Below the pieces are notes generated by a model, which worked only from the letters and a program-made list of their open reading frames with translations, ran no database searches and was not told the origin of the DNA. A stretch of 64,000 bases of DNA from Fidelibacterota bacterium (GTDB lineage: Bacteria > Fidelibacterota > Marinisomatia > SCGC-AAA003-L08 > TS1B11), in NCBI GenBank assembly GCA_020354025.1, contig CP070638.1, positions 186,001 to 250,000 on the forward strand, written 5' to 3'. The first letter of the stretch is position 1; each line of letters opens with the position of its first letter. This document shows, one piece after another, positions 17,430 through 26,325 of this stretch. The translations under genes were made by a program, and so were the position numbers.

Positions 17430-18326
17430 ATGGCTAACCTGAGCACCACATACTTGGATCCCACCATCGTTTCACGGTTGGATAACCTCTTCCTGCGGGC
17501 GCGCCTGGTGGTGGAGGGATTTATCATCGGCCTCCATCGCAGCCCCTATCACGGCTTCTCCGTGGAGTTCGCCGAACACCGGGCCTACGGCCCCGGCGAC
17601 GAAATCCGCCACGTGGACTGGAAGCTGTACGCTAAAACTGACCGCTACTATGTCAAGCAGTTCGAAGAGGAAACCAACCTGAAAAGCTACCTGCTGTTGG
17701 ACCAGAGCCGGTCTATGACTTTTGCATCTAATAACGTGAGCAAGCTGACCTACGCCCAGACCCTGGCGGCAGCCCTGGCTTACCTCATGCTCAAGCAGCA
17801 GGATGCCATCGGCCTGGCGCTTTTTGATTCCCGGCTGCGCCAATATCTGGCTCCCCGGGCCAAGCGCAGCCATTTGGAGGCTATCTTGGGCCGCATGTCA
17901 GAAATCCAACCGGGGCCGGAAACCGAGATAGCACCAGTACTGCACCAACTGGCCAAGTCCATCGTTAAGCGAGGTCTCATCATCCTGATCTCCGATCTGT
18001 TCGACGATCCGGACCAGGTTATTATGAGCCTGAAGCATTTCCGGCACAAACACCATGAGGTCATCGTTTTCCATATCCTTGATCCCCAGGAACTCGAGTT
18101 CGCCTTTTCCTCCCGTACCCGTTTCCGGGATCTGGAGACCGGACAAATGATCACTACCGAGCCCTGGCATATCCAGAAGGCGTATAATCAACAGATGCGC
18201 CAGTTTATCGAAGCCTATCGTACCCGCTGCCGACAGCAGAATATTGACTACCTGCAGATCACAACCGACAAACCGCTCGATCTGGCTCTCTCGGAGTATC
18301 TCTTAAAACGCCGTCGCATCGGCTAG
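17430..18326 (+). CDS. DUF58 / vWA-like protein paired with MoxR
   Basis: The 298-residue protein has the DUF58 hallmark GFSVEFAEHRAYGPGDEIRHVDWKLYAKTD in segments. A vWA-like core has a MIDAS-type DQSRS motif (LLLDQSRSM), followed by LIILISDLFDD. No membrane segment is present. DUF58 proteins are the usual partners of MoxR ATPases in envelope or stress complexes. The remaining members of the familiar MoxR cluster (BatA-type vWA, DUF4159, DUF4175) are present but 27-43 kb away. Confidence 0.9.
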   Translation: MANLSTTYLDPTIVSRLDNLFLRARLVVEGFIIGLHRSPYHGFSVEFAEHRAYGPGDEIRHVDWKLYAKTDRYYVKQFEEETNLKSYLLLDQSRSMTFASNNVSKLTYAQTLAAALAYLMLKQQDAIGLALFDSRLRQYLAPRAKRSHLEAILGRMSEIQPGPETEIAPVLHQLAKSIVKRGLIILISDLFDDPDQVIMSLKHFRHKHHEVIVFHILDPQELEFAFSSRTRFRDLETGQMITTEPWHIQKAYNQQMRQFIEAYRTRCRQQNIDYLQITTDKPLDLALSEYLLKRRRIG

Positions 18327-18409
18327 CGAAAGTACTGGATTTAGTGCAGAGCGGTTGAAGGGAAGCAGGGGCAGAATCATAGTGGTAGCTAAAAGTGAAT
18401 GAGGCAAAC

Positions 18410-19111
18410 ATGTCACGGCGTAAACTGATTCTGTTCGACGTTGACGGTACTCTCCTCACGCCTGGTCCGATTCCCCGGCAGGCCTTGGCTGAAGCACTTT
18501 CCCACTTCCTGGGGCGGAAGGTCGAGCTCACCTTCCACGACGTCGCTGGACTCACCGATCCTATCATCATCCGTAATGGGCTTGTGAGGCACGGAACAGG
18601 CGGTCCCCCATCAAACGGCGATATCAGCACTGTTATCGAGCACTTCCTGACCCTCGAAGAGGAACGATTGCCAGCCTCTGATGACGTACGAGTTTTTCCC
18701 GGCGCGGAGGAGTTGGTCCGGGCCTGCTTGGCAGAAAACTGGGTGCCGGCATTGCTTACCGGCAACATGGAACGGGGGGCCCGGGTAAAACTTGCCCGCA
18801 CCGGCCTGTGGGAGCTGTTCGCTTTTGGCGTGTACGGCGGCGATGGCAATGCTCGTGAAGACCTCCCCTGGGTTGCCTGGGAGCGTGCCTGGAATGTGCT
18901 CAATGAATCTTTCCGCCCCGCTGATACTATCCTCATCGGCGATACACCCAACGACGCCCGCGTCGCCCGGCTGAACGGAATCACCAGTCTGATCGTCTGC
19001 CGCCGGGAGGAGACCGAATGGCGGCAAGCTATCGAAGCCGAGCAGCCTGCCTGGTTGGTAGACGGATTCGACGATGTCCCGGGCCTGATACGGCTGATGA
19101 AGGGCAAGTAA
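18410..19111 (+). CDS. HAD-superfamily phosphatase
   Basis: This 233-residue haloacid-dehalogenase-type hydrolase has motif I FDVDGTLLTP, motif II LLTGN, a lysine in the motif III region and motif IV GDTPNDARVA. The nucleophile and acid/base aspartates are present, so it should be active. The frame also allows a GTG at 18395, but GAGG at 18401 sits correctly for ATG 18410. The substrate cannot be told; phosphoglycolate- or nucleotide-type phosphatases are both possible. Confidence 0.85.
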   Translation: MSRRKLILFDVDGTLLTPGPIPRQALAEALSHFLGRKVELTFHDVAGLTDPIIIRNGLVRHGTGGPPSNGDISTVIEHFLTLEEERLPASDDVRVFPGAEELVRACLAENWVPALLTGNMERGARVKLARTGLWELFAFGVYGGDGNAREDLPWVAWERAWNVLNESFRPADTILIGDTPNDARVARLNGITSLIVCRREETEWRQAIEAEQPAWLVDGFDDVPGLIRLMKGK

Positions 19112-19148
19112 GCATGTCTGCAAGTGGTTTGTTTTCCATGGTAGAATT

Positions 19149-19943
19149 ATGATTCCCTTCACCAAGGCCCACGGCAACGGTAACGATTTCGTCCTATTTG
19201 ACGCCGAGACCTGTCCCGAATCGATCCGCGATCCGGATTTTATCCAACGGGTGTGCAATCGCCACAAGGGAATCGGTGCCGACGGAGTCCTGGTCATTTC
19301 CTCCTCGGATAAACCGGATGTGGACATAGTTCTTGACTATTACAACGCTGACGGCAGCTGGGAAACCCTCTGCGCCAATGGTGCTCGCTGCGCGGTGGCT
19401 TTCTATGGCAACCGAGAGGGTATCGGCGGGAAGGTTATCGTGCAGACCGGCGCTGGCAGTCACGAAGCCGTTCTGCTGCCCGGTGGACAGGTCCAGCTGC
19501 AGATACTGACACCCCGCCATATTACAGGGATGATGGAAATCTACGGCTTTCACGGCCGACATGTGGACTCCGGGGCCCCTCATTTCGTCATCGAAGTGGA
19601 TGAACTCGACGAGGATCTGGTAGCACGGAACGGCCCGCCCATACGCTACCACGAAGCCTTCCAGCCCCGGGGAGTGAATGTGAATTTCTACCAGCGTATC
19701 GGTCCCCATGCCCTGAAGGTTATCACCTACGAGAAGGGGGTAGAGGCGGTGATGCAATCCTGTGCTAGCGGTGGTACGGCGGCTTGCTTCGAGGCGGCCT
19801 CGTCTGGAAGCATGACCAGCCCTATCAAAGTTGTAAGTCCCGGCGGCGAGCTGATGGTGGCCTTTGATCCCGAGTGGAAGGATGCTACTGTCACAGGCCC
19901 GGCGGTACTGCTGTTCGATAGTCGACTCCCCGACGATTTCTAG
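19149..19943 (+). CDS. dapF: Diaminopimelate epimerase
   Basis: The 264-residue enzyme interconverts LL- and meso-diaminopimelate for lysine and peptidoglycan. The N-terminus FTKAHGNGNDFVLFD and GIGADGVL are typical. The two catalytic cysteines are in LCANGARC (C81) and QSCASGGTAA (C205). It lies 37 bases after the HAD gene and 8 bases before the dehydrogenase gene, so the three are probably co-transcribed. The ANGARC motif is slightly unusual compared with NGNGARC, but the active site is complete. Confidence 0.93.
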   Translation: MIPFTKAHGNGNDFVLFDAETCPESIRDPDFIQRVCNRHKGIGADGVLVISSSDKPDVDIVLDYYNADGSWETLCANGARCAVAFYGNREGIGGKVIVQTGAGSHEAVLLPGGQVQLQILTPRHITGMMEIYGFHGRHVDSGAPHFVIEVDELDEDLVARNGPPIRYHEAFQPRGVNVNFYQRIGPHALKVITYEKGVEAVMQSCASGGTAACFEAASSGSMTSPIKVVSPGGELMVAFDPEWKDATVTGPAVLLFDSRLPDDF

Positions 19944-19951
19944 ACCCGGTC

Positions 19952-20911
19952 ATGTGGCGCTCCGATAATAGTGCTGGTCTCCGCGTCCTGCTGGTTACCC
20001 GGATCAGCGGGCTGGAGCAGGATTTGCGTAGTCGGCAACTTCCGGGGATCGAGCTGGTGCGGACTAAGATTGATGAAGATACTGCCCAGGTAATCGACCA
20101 GGCTGAAGTCGTGGTGGCTGACCCAGCGCTGGTGGCTCCCCACCTGCACCGGGCGGCGAATCTGAAGTGGCTCCAGTCCACCTATGCGGGAGTCAATTCC
20201 CTTTTCCAGGATAGCTCCCGTCGGGATTACCAGCTGACTAGGATCAAGGGTGTGTTCGGCCCTTTGATGGCTGAGTATGTGCTAGCCCACATCCTCGCCC
20301 GTGAGCGCCACCTGTTGCAGCTGGCCCGGCAGCAGCAAGCCCGTCAATGGAAGCGGACTACGTATCGGCAGCTCTCAGAGCTGACTCTGGGCATCCTGGG
20401 AGTTGGAGACATCGGCTCGACGGTTGCCCGGGCAGTCGTGGCCTTGGGGATGACCGTCTGGGGACTCCGCACCAGGTCGGAATCGATCCCCGGCATCAAG
20501 CGGGTGTTCGCACCAGCGCAGCTGAGCGAATTCCTCGTCGGACCAGACTATCTGGTGAACGTCCTCCCCAGCACCCCCGACACCCGCGGCCTGCTCTCCG
20601 GTGCGACCCTCAACAGGTGCCGGCCTTCGGCCATATTCATCAACATCGGACGGGGAGATATTATCGACGAGGCCAGCTTGGTACGGGCTATGGATAAAAG
20701 CTGGATCAGCGGAGCGGTACTGGATGTGTTCCCCGATGAACCCCTGCCGGAGGACAGTCCCTTATGGTCGATATCCGGCGTAACCATCACGCCCCATGTA
20801 GCGGCCCTGAGCCTGCCCGGGCCTATCGCTGAAGTCTTTTTGGCCAACCTGGTCCGCTATCAGGCCGGTGAGCCGTTGCTGCACCAGGTTTTATGGGAGC
20901 GGGGATATTAG
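19952..20911 (+). CDS. D-2-hydroxyacid dehydrogenase (NAD-binding)
   Basis: The 319-residue protein has the dinucleotide motif GILGVGDIGSTVA, the catalytic Arg in NIGRGDIIDE, the acidic residue in DVFPDEPLPEDSPLW and the catalytic His in ITPHVAAL. It belongs to the family with glyoxylate/hydroxypyruvate reductases (GhrA-like). The exact 2-oxoacid is unknown. The start ATG lies 8 bases after the dapF stop codon. The downstream 250 bases hold nothing I recognise. Confidence 0.88.
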   Translation: MWRSDNSAGLRVLLVTRISGLEQDLRSRQLPGIELVRTKIDEDTAQVIDQAEVVVADPALVAPHLHRAANLKWLQSTYAGVNSLFQDSSRRDYQLTRIKGVFGPLMAEYVLAHILARERHLLQLARQQQARQWKRTTYRQLSELTLGILGVGDIGSTVARAVVALGMTVWGLRTRSESIPGIKRVFAPAQLSEFLVGPDYLVNVLPSTPDTRGLLSGATLNRCRPSAIFINIGRGDIIDEASLVRAMDKSWISGAVLDVFPDEPLPEDSPLWSISGVTITPHVAALSLPGPIAEVFLANLVRYQAGEPLLHQVLWERGY

Positions 20912-21163
20912 CGAGAGGCTGTAACGATTTAATAAAACTGAGATCCGACTGACACCCTGCCTTGGAGCTGTCCATGATTCCCTGACCAAGACCATTGATA
21001 ATCCGGAGCCGTCTGAGTGGCTTCTGGGCAACGTACGGTAAGGAAAGTAAGAGGCAATAGGTAATCTCGTTTAAAAATGTAATTTCTTAAGATGGGGCCT
21101 GAAAAGCTGAGGTCTTCCTTTAGTGAGGATTACAAACCCGGAGGCAGGATACAGGAGATTGGC

Positions 21164-21811
21164 TTACAGATACTCCTTAATCTTTAAAAACAGCCTGTGG
21201 GTTGCCTCCACGTCTCGCATGACATATTCCCGCACCGCCTCTAGGTCACCACGCTCAAAGGCTGCGGCAACCGTCTCGCCCTTGACTTCTCCCTCCTTCG
21301 GTGAGGGGATGCCGAAGCTGCGACAGGCCAGGTCCAGGCTCACACCCTCCCGGCCCCAGCGCGAGAGAAACTGCATAACGTCGACATGGGGATCATAACT
21401 AAAGCGGCGCTGGTTCAGGAAACGGTAACTGCTGATGGTAATGCCGCGTATGGCGGCTCGGATTATGAGGAAGGGGACGTCGAATCCCAGGCCGTTGTAG
21501 TGCACGTAACGCAGGTCCTGGGAAGCGGGATGGTTAACGGTCTCGAAGAAAGCCTGAAGAGTATCTTCTTCCGTCGCTTCCGAGATAATCTTGTCCTTAT
21601 TCTCGCCGGATTTGTCATTGTGTAGGCGCATACCGATAGCCAGCACGCGTCCGAAAAACGGCGATACCGAGCGCACCAGGACCTCCGCTTCCGACGGTTG
21701 CACCTCTCCCTTTTCCACTTCGCGTTTCGTACGCCGGGCCACTTCCAGCTCCAGGGGCTCAGGCAAATCGGTCAGCGGAACCGTCTCAATGTCGAAAATG
21801 AGATAGCGCAA
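21164..21811 (-). CDS. Predicted PolB-like 3'-5' exonuclease
   Basis: The 215-residue RNase-H-fold protein has DEDD-type exonuclease motifs: FDIETVP (motif I), HYNGLGFDVPFLIIRA (motif II) and YVMRDVEATHRLF (motif III). This is the stand-alone PolB-like exonuclease family (PF10108), found without a polymerase domain and assumed to act in DNA or RNA trimming. It is downstream of the XRE regulator on the same strand with a 36-base gap, so the two may be co-transcribed. Confidence 0.85.
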   Translation of the reverse strand: MRYLIFDIETVPLTDLPEPLELEVARRTKREVEKGEVQPSEAEVLVRSVSPFFGRVLAIGMRLHNDKSGENKDKIISEATEEDTLQAFFETVNHPASQDLRYVHYNGLGFDVPFLIIRAAIRGITISSYRFLNQRRFSYDPHVDVMQFLSRWGREGVSLDLACRSFGIPSPKEGEVKGETVAAAFERGDLEAVREYVMRDVEATHRLFLKIKEYL

Positions 21812-21847
21812 CAGTGAGTGCGGTGGTTACTACAAGCTGGCCGGGAA

Positions 21848-22216
21848 CTACGGGCGTCGAACGCTCAGGTCGTCGATGTCGCAGTTTAGGGCTTCAGCCA
21901 GCTTTTTTAACGTGTTCTCCCGCGGCTTGATCTTGTTGGCCTCCATGAGACTCACGTGAGTCTGTTTGAGCCCCGTCAGCTCTGCCAGTTCAGATTGTGT
22001 CAGGTTGCGGAATAGCCGCCAGCCCTTTATGGGGCTGATACGCATGAGCTGCGTGAGCTCACTGGCAGTCGGCTCCTTCCGCCGCCGGGCGCGTCTTATG
22101 GTGGATTGTTCCTTCTTCTGATCCTCAACCTGTTCAAGGAGCTTCAGGAAGGTCTGATACTCCACCACGGCAAAGCGAGGTTTGCCTCGGGACTTGATTA
22201 CTTGATAGTTAATCAT
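21848..22216 (-). CDS. XRE-family regulator with antitoxin-like N-terminus
   Basis: The 122-residue protein starts with a Phd/YefM-like stretch (MINYQVIKSRGKPRFAVVEY), then a basic linker. It ends in a helix-turn-helix of the Cro/C1 type (LTQSELAELTGLKQTHVSLMEANKIKP, LAEALNCDIDDLSV). Such fusions are found among antitoxins, but no toxin gene is adjacent: metH ends upstream and an exonuclease gene follows. A 35-base palindrome begins four bases upstream of its start codon, so it probably represses itself. Confidence 0.8.
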   Translation of the reverse strand: MINYQVIKSRGKPRFAVVEYQTFLKLLEQVEDQKKEQSTIRRARRRKEPTASELTQLMRISPIKGWRLFRNLTQSELAELTGLKQTHVSLMEANKIKPRENTLKKLAEALNCDIDDLSVRRP

Positions 22217-22219
22217 GAC

Positions 22220-22254
22220 TTAGGTACCAGGAATTAGGAAAATTCGGTACCTAA
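22220..22254 (-). promoter_or_regulatory. Nested palindrome at the XRE gene start, likely operator
   Basis: TTAGGTACC (22220-22228) and GGTACCTAA (22246-22254) are perfect 9-base arms. Inside them a second repeat GAATT (22231-22235) / AATTC (22241-22245) shares almost the same centre. The site overlaps the expected ribosome-binding region of the XRE gene. An A/T-rich -10-like stretch (TATAATA words, 22255-22275) lies just upstream. Binding would block both transcription and ribosome access. Confidence 0.55.
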
Positions 22255-22395
22255 TTATATTATATAATAATATAAAATGCAACTACGGTTTACATTTTTA
22301 TTTCCCTTACTCATCGCGTTTAATCCAAAATAAGCAATACTATTAATACTAAAGACTGGATAATCCATCAAAATAGGTATTATACCATTCAGAGA

Positions 22396-25300
22396 TTATT
22401 TTCTCACCGAAAAGTATTTTGCCGCCGGGTGGTGTACGATGATTGCAGAGGTGGACTGTTCCGGTACAAGCTGCCACTCCTCGGTAAGTGATACGCCAAT
22501 GCGCTCAGGCGTAAGGAGAGTGAAGATGTGGTCTTGGTCTTCTAGCTGGGGGCAGGCGGGATAGCCGAAGGAGTAGCGACAGCCCCGATAGCGCTGGCGA
22601 AACAGGGACGGGATGTCAAGCCCGTCGTCGCCGTCGATACCCAGCTCCCGGCGGATTTCCTTATGCCAGTATTCTGCCAAGGCCTCTGTGGCTTCCGCGG
22701 CAAATCCATGGAAGTACAGGTACTCGCTGTATTCATCCGCCTCGAAAAGCCGCCGGGCTTCCTCAGTCGCTTGGGAGCCTATCGTTACTAGGTGGGCTCC
22801 CAGCAGATCCCTTCGGCCGCTGCCCACTGGCAAGAAAAAATCAGCGATGCTTCGGCCATTTTCTTCGGCTTGTCTGGGAAAATCGATAGTTAACAAGGGC
22901 GCATTTTCATCGGGACTGGTGTAAACATGAACGGTATCACCTTCCGAGTTGCACGGAAAGTAGCCATACACCACCGCTGGCTGTAGCAGTTCTTCCTGCT
23001 CTGCTCGTTGTATCAACCGTTGCAGGGTTGGCTCAAGGGTCTCGCTGACAAGGCGGTTGTATGCTTCGGCCGTCTTCCCCCGCTTCTTCATCCCCCACTG
23101 CCCGCGAAAGAGGGCCGCCCGATTGATATATGGCACTACTTTCGACAGCGGAATATCCGTCACCACCCGGCTGCCCCAGAAGGGTGGTATCGGCGGCTCA
23201 ACCGGTTTGATTGCCTTTCGCCTGCGGGTGATGCGAGGCCGCTGTGATCCGGCGGTTTTACGAGGAGGTTCATCAATATGAGCCGGTTCATTACCCCCTT
23301 GGATCTTACCCATCAATCGCAGCCCATCGAAGGCATCCTGGGCGTAATATAATTGTCCCTTATAAGTATTGCGCAGATCTTCTTCAACATACCGGCGGTT
23401 GAGGGCGGCACCACCCAACAGAATTGGTGGCGATAGCCCACGCTCGTTTAGCACCTCCAGGTTTTCCTTCATGGCGATGGTGGACTTCACCAGCAGACCG
23501 CTCATACCGATCGCATCAGCCTGCTCCTGCTTATATGACTCGATGATGGTCTCTATAGGCTGCTTGATGCCCAGGTTAATAACCTGGTAACCGTTGTTGG
23601 TAAGGATGATATCCACCAGGTTCTTTCCGATGTCATGAACGTCACCCTTTACCGTGGCGATGACCAGCTTGCCCCTTCCCGCAGCTGAAACCTTCTCCAG
23701 GTGAGGCTCCAGGTACGTAACGGCTGCCTTCATAGTCTCCGCCGACCGTAGCACAAAGGGCAGCTGCATCTCTCCAGCGGCGAACAGTTCCCCTACCGTT
23801 TTCATACCCTCTAAAAGGACGGTATTAATGATATCCAGGGCATTGGTGGTGGCAAGGGCCTTGTCCAGGTCTTTTGCAAAATCGATACGATTGCCATCCA
23901 CTATGCGTTTTTTCAGTCGTTCCTTAACCGGCAGCTCAGCCAGAACGGTGGCCTCAGCCTTCTCGACTTTGTGGATCTGGTAGTACTCCAGGACAGCTGT
24001 GAGGGGATCGTACCCCTCCTTGCTACGGTCGAACACCAGATCCTCCAGCAAGTGCCGCTCTTCTTCGGGTATCTGATACAGGGGCCGGATCTTCCCGGCG
24101 TGAACGATGGCGGCATCCAGGCCGGCCTCGATGGCATGATGTAGAAAAACCGAGTTCAGCCGGTGGCGGATCAGAGGCTTCAGGCCGAACGAGACGTTCG
24201 ATACGCCCAACAGGGTATGGACGCCGGGAAGCTCGACCTTGATGCGGCGTATGGCCTCCAGGGTCTCGACAGCAGCCCGGCGCAGGCTCTCGTCTCCGCT
24301 GCCCAGGGTGAAAGTGAGAGCATCGAAGAAAATGTCTTCTGGTGTCAGACCGTACCGGTTGACAGCCAGGTCGTATAACCGCTGAGCCACGGCCAACTTT
24401 CGATCGGCTGTCACGGCCATGCCCTCTTCGTCAATGGTGAGGGCTACCACCCCTGCCCCGTACCGGTGGCAAAGATCTAGGATCTGAATGGTTCGCGCCT
24501 CTCCGTCTTCCAGGTTGATGGAATTGATGATACTCTTGCCCGCCAGGTTCTGGAGGGCGGCTTCAATAGCTTGCGGCTCGGTGGAGTCGATCATAACCGG
24601 TATGGGACAGTCGGTATTCAACAGGAAAGTGAATCGCCCCAGGTCCTTTGTCTCGTCCCGGCCCACATAAGCGGTGGATACGTCCAGAATATGGGCCTGT
24701 TCCTGTACCTGGTCCCTGGCAACCGACAGCATGCCATCTAGGTCTTCAGCCAGTAGGTATTCCCGGAACTGCTTCGAGCCGTTGGCGTTGGTGCGCTCAC
24801 CGATGATGAGGGGCTTGGGATCCGTATCGAAAACAGCCGTACCGTAAAGGGACGAGGCGGACGGCTCCAGCTGCGGGGTGCGCCGCCTGGATTCCAGACC
24901 ACCTACCTGGTCCACTACTACCTTCAGGTGCTCCGGCGTAGTGCCACAGCAGCCCCCCACGACGTTCACTCCCAGGTCAGCAACAAAATGCTGTAGCTCG
25001 CTGGCCAGTCTCGCGGGAGTCAGATCGTAGACCATCTTGCCATCCACGTTCCGGGGCAACCCGGCGTTGGGGATAGCCGAGATAGCGCGGTCCCAGCTGG
25101 ACGAGAGGGTGCGCACGTGGGCTCCCATATCCCCGGGTCCCGTGGCGCAGTTGAGACCTAGTACATCAATCGGGAAGGGCGCCAATGTTACGATAGCGGT
25201 CAGCATGTCCGAGCCGAGCAGCATGGTTCCGGTTGTTTCCATCGTGACCTGGGCGAGAACGGGCAGGCGCAAATTCCGGATTTGGAACTCGTCGAAGATG

Positions 25301-25773
25301 GCGATAAGGGCCGCCTTGGTCTGCAGCAGGTCCTGGCAGGTCTCGATGCTGAGCAGGTCGGCCCCACCGTCGATCAGTCCGGCTGCCTGGCGGCGGTAGG
25401 CGGCATGGAGGTCCTTGAACGAGATGTGCCCCAGCGAGGGCAGCTTGGTACCGGGCCCCATCGAGCCGGCCACGAAGCGGGGATGCTCCGGGGTGGAATA
25501 ATCGGCGGACACTTCCCTTGCGAGAGCGGCGGCCTCCTTGTTCAGCGCATAGTCCTCATCGGCCAGACCGTATTCGGCCAGCACCACCGCCGTACCACCG
25601 AATGTGTTGGTCTCCACCACGTCACAGCCCACTTCCAGGAAGCTGGCGTGCAGCGCGCGGATGACATCAGGCCTAGAACGCACCAGGATTTCATTGCAGC
25701 CTTCGCGGCCATGGAAATCGTCTGGGGTAAGGTTCTGCGCTTGCAGGTTGGTCCCTACGGCCCCGTCAAACAC
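22396..25773 (-). CDS. metH: Cobalamin-dependent methionine synthase (start uncertain)
   Basis: The protein has at least 1125 residues and transfers methyl from methyltetrahydrofolate to homocysteine. Domains in order: homocysteine-binding (FDGAVGTNLQ; zinc cysteines in NCATG and GGCCGTTPEH), pterin-binding (GERTNANGSKQF), B12-binding with the DxHxxG motif (KGDVHDIGKNL) and AdoMet-activation (RYSFGYPACPQLED). All are intact. The first standard start is GTG at 25773, yet the same frame upstream reads FLHLLRQRVV, the normal MetH N-terminus, and holds no ATG, GTG or TTG back to a TAA at 25957-25959. The true start is therefore unresolved. No B12 or SAM riboswitch is recognisable upstream. Confidence 0.93.
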   Translation of the reverse strand: MFDGAVGTNLQAQNLTPDDFHGREGCNEILVRSRPDVIRALHASFLEVGCDVVETNTFGGTAVVLAEYGLADEDYALNKEAAALAREVSADYSTPEHPRFVAGSMGPGTKLPSLGHISFKDLHAAYRRQAAGLIDGGADLLSIETCQDLLQTKAALIAIFDEFQIRNLRLPVLAQVTMETTGTMLLGSDMLTAIVTLAPFPIDVLGLNCATGPGDMGAHVRTLSSSWDRAISAIPNAGLPRNVDGKMVYDLTPARLASELQHFVADLGVNVVGGCCGTTPEHLKVVVDQVGGLESRRRTPQLEPSASSLYGTAVFDTDPKPLIIGERTNANGSKQFREYLLAEDLDGMLSVARDQVQEQAHILDVSTAYVGRDETKDLGRFTFLLNTDCPIPVMIDSTEPQAIEAALQNLAGKSIINSINLEDGEARTIQILDLCHRYGAGVVALTIDEEGMAVTADRKLAVAQRLYDLAVNRYGLTPEDIFFDALTFTLGSGDESLRRAAVETLEAIRRIKVELPGVHTLLGVSNVSFGLKPLIRHRLNSVFLHHAIEAGLDAAIVHAGKIRPLYQIPEEERHLLEDLVFDRSKEGYDPLTAVLEYYQIHKVEKAEATVLAELPVKERLKKRIVDGNRIDFAKDLDKALATTNALDIINTVLLEGMKTVGELFAAGEMQLPFVLRSAETMKAAVTYLEPHLEKVSAAGRGKLVIATVKGDVHDIGKNLVDIILTNNGYQVINLGIKQPIETIIESYKQEQADAIGMSGLLVKSTIAMKENLEVLNERGLSPPILLGGAALNRRYVEEDLRNTYKGQLYYAQDAFDGLRLMGKIQGGNEPAHIDEPPRKTAGSQRPRITRRRKAIKPVEPPIPPFWGSRVVTDIPLSKVVPYINRAALFRGQWGMKKRGKTAEAYNRLVSETLEPTLQRLIQRAEQEELLQPAVVYGYFPCNSEGDTVHVYTSPDENAPLLTIDFPRQAEENGRSIADFFLPVGSGRRDLLGAHLVTIGSQATEEARRLFEADEYSEYLYFHGFAAEATEALAEYWHKEIRRELGIDGDDGLDIPSLFRQRYRGCRYSFGYPACPQLEDQDHIFTLLTPERIGVSLTEEWQLVPEQSTSAIIVHHPAAKYFSVRK

Positions 25774-26280
25774 GACTACCCGCTGCCGGAGGAGGTGAAG
25801 GAAGGGATTTGTTTTCTTGCTGAAAGTATGCCTCGTTTTATTTGATACGTACGTATTTACCGGGACTGAATTTAGGCAGGGAATGGGACTGATGGGAGCG
25901 GAAGGGGGTAACGAAAAAATAACCTTTGGAGTTATTACGGGATAGTGGCGATAGTCTTAAGAGCTGTTTTCGGGAATCGAATGGCTGGAAAGAACTCGCG
26001 TGGATAAAGGTGATTTTCTCCTGATTCATTGATCACACTGATGAGATCGTCTACAGTCCAGGACGTGGGGAACAGTTCGTTCCCATTACATAGATAACAG
26101 TTTTTGTCCATTTGTCTAGCGAACCGTTGTACTCTGTGCAGAAACTCCCGGGCAAATTGCCCCTTATCAGCTTGTCCGGTTTGGAGAGGGAGCTTAAACT
26201 ACTAGTCCTATAGCTATGACAAATGGCGTGGGGTCTGCCTGCAGACCGTCGCAAACGTCAGAGGCAGGCTGGCAGCAAAC
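25774..26280. other. Divergent intergenic region between metH and gmhA
   Basis: About 500 bases without a credible gene. Part of it (25774 to about 25820) probably encodes the MetH N-terminus. Two hairpins are visible: GGGAAC-AGTTC-GTTCCC (26068-26084) and GGTCTGC-CT-GCAGACC (26232-26247), neither with a T-tract. A 63-codon minus-strand frame here has no support. Confidence 0.55.
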
Positions 26281-26308
26281 TTGGAACAACCGCCGGTTCC
26301 CGTATAAT
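26281..26308 (+). promoter_or_regulatory. Sigma70-type promoter for gmhA
   Basis: -35 TTGGAA (26281-26286), a 16-base spacer and a perfect -10 TATAAT (26303-26308). Transcription should begin near 26315, only a few bases before the GTG at 26317 and about 11 before the ATG at 26326. No Shine-Dalgarno sequence fits between, so the message may be leaderless or nearly so. Confidence 0.6.
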
Positions 26309-26325
26309 TAAGTGTAGTGAAAACC

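Noticed and set aside
25838-26029. 63-codon minus-strand frame upstream of metH
   Set aside because: Out of frame with metH, no ribosome site and no domain; judged noncoding.
26068-26084. GGGAAC hairpin as an intrinsic terminator
   Set aside because: No T-tract on either strand after the stem.
25774-26316. Possible cobalamin or SAM riboswitch in front of metH
   Set aside because: I looked for the conserved core words of both types on the minus strand and found only short chance matches.
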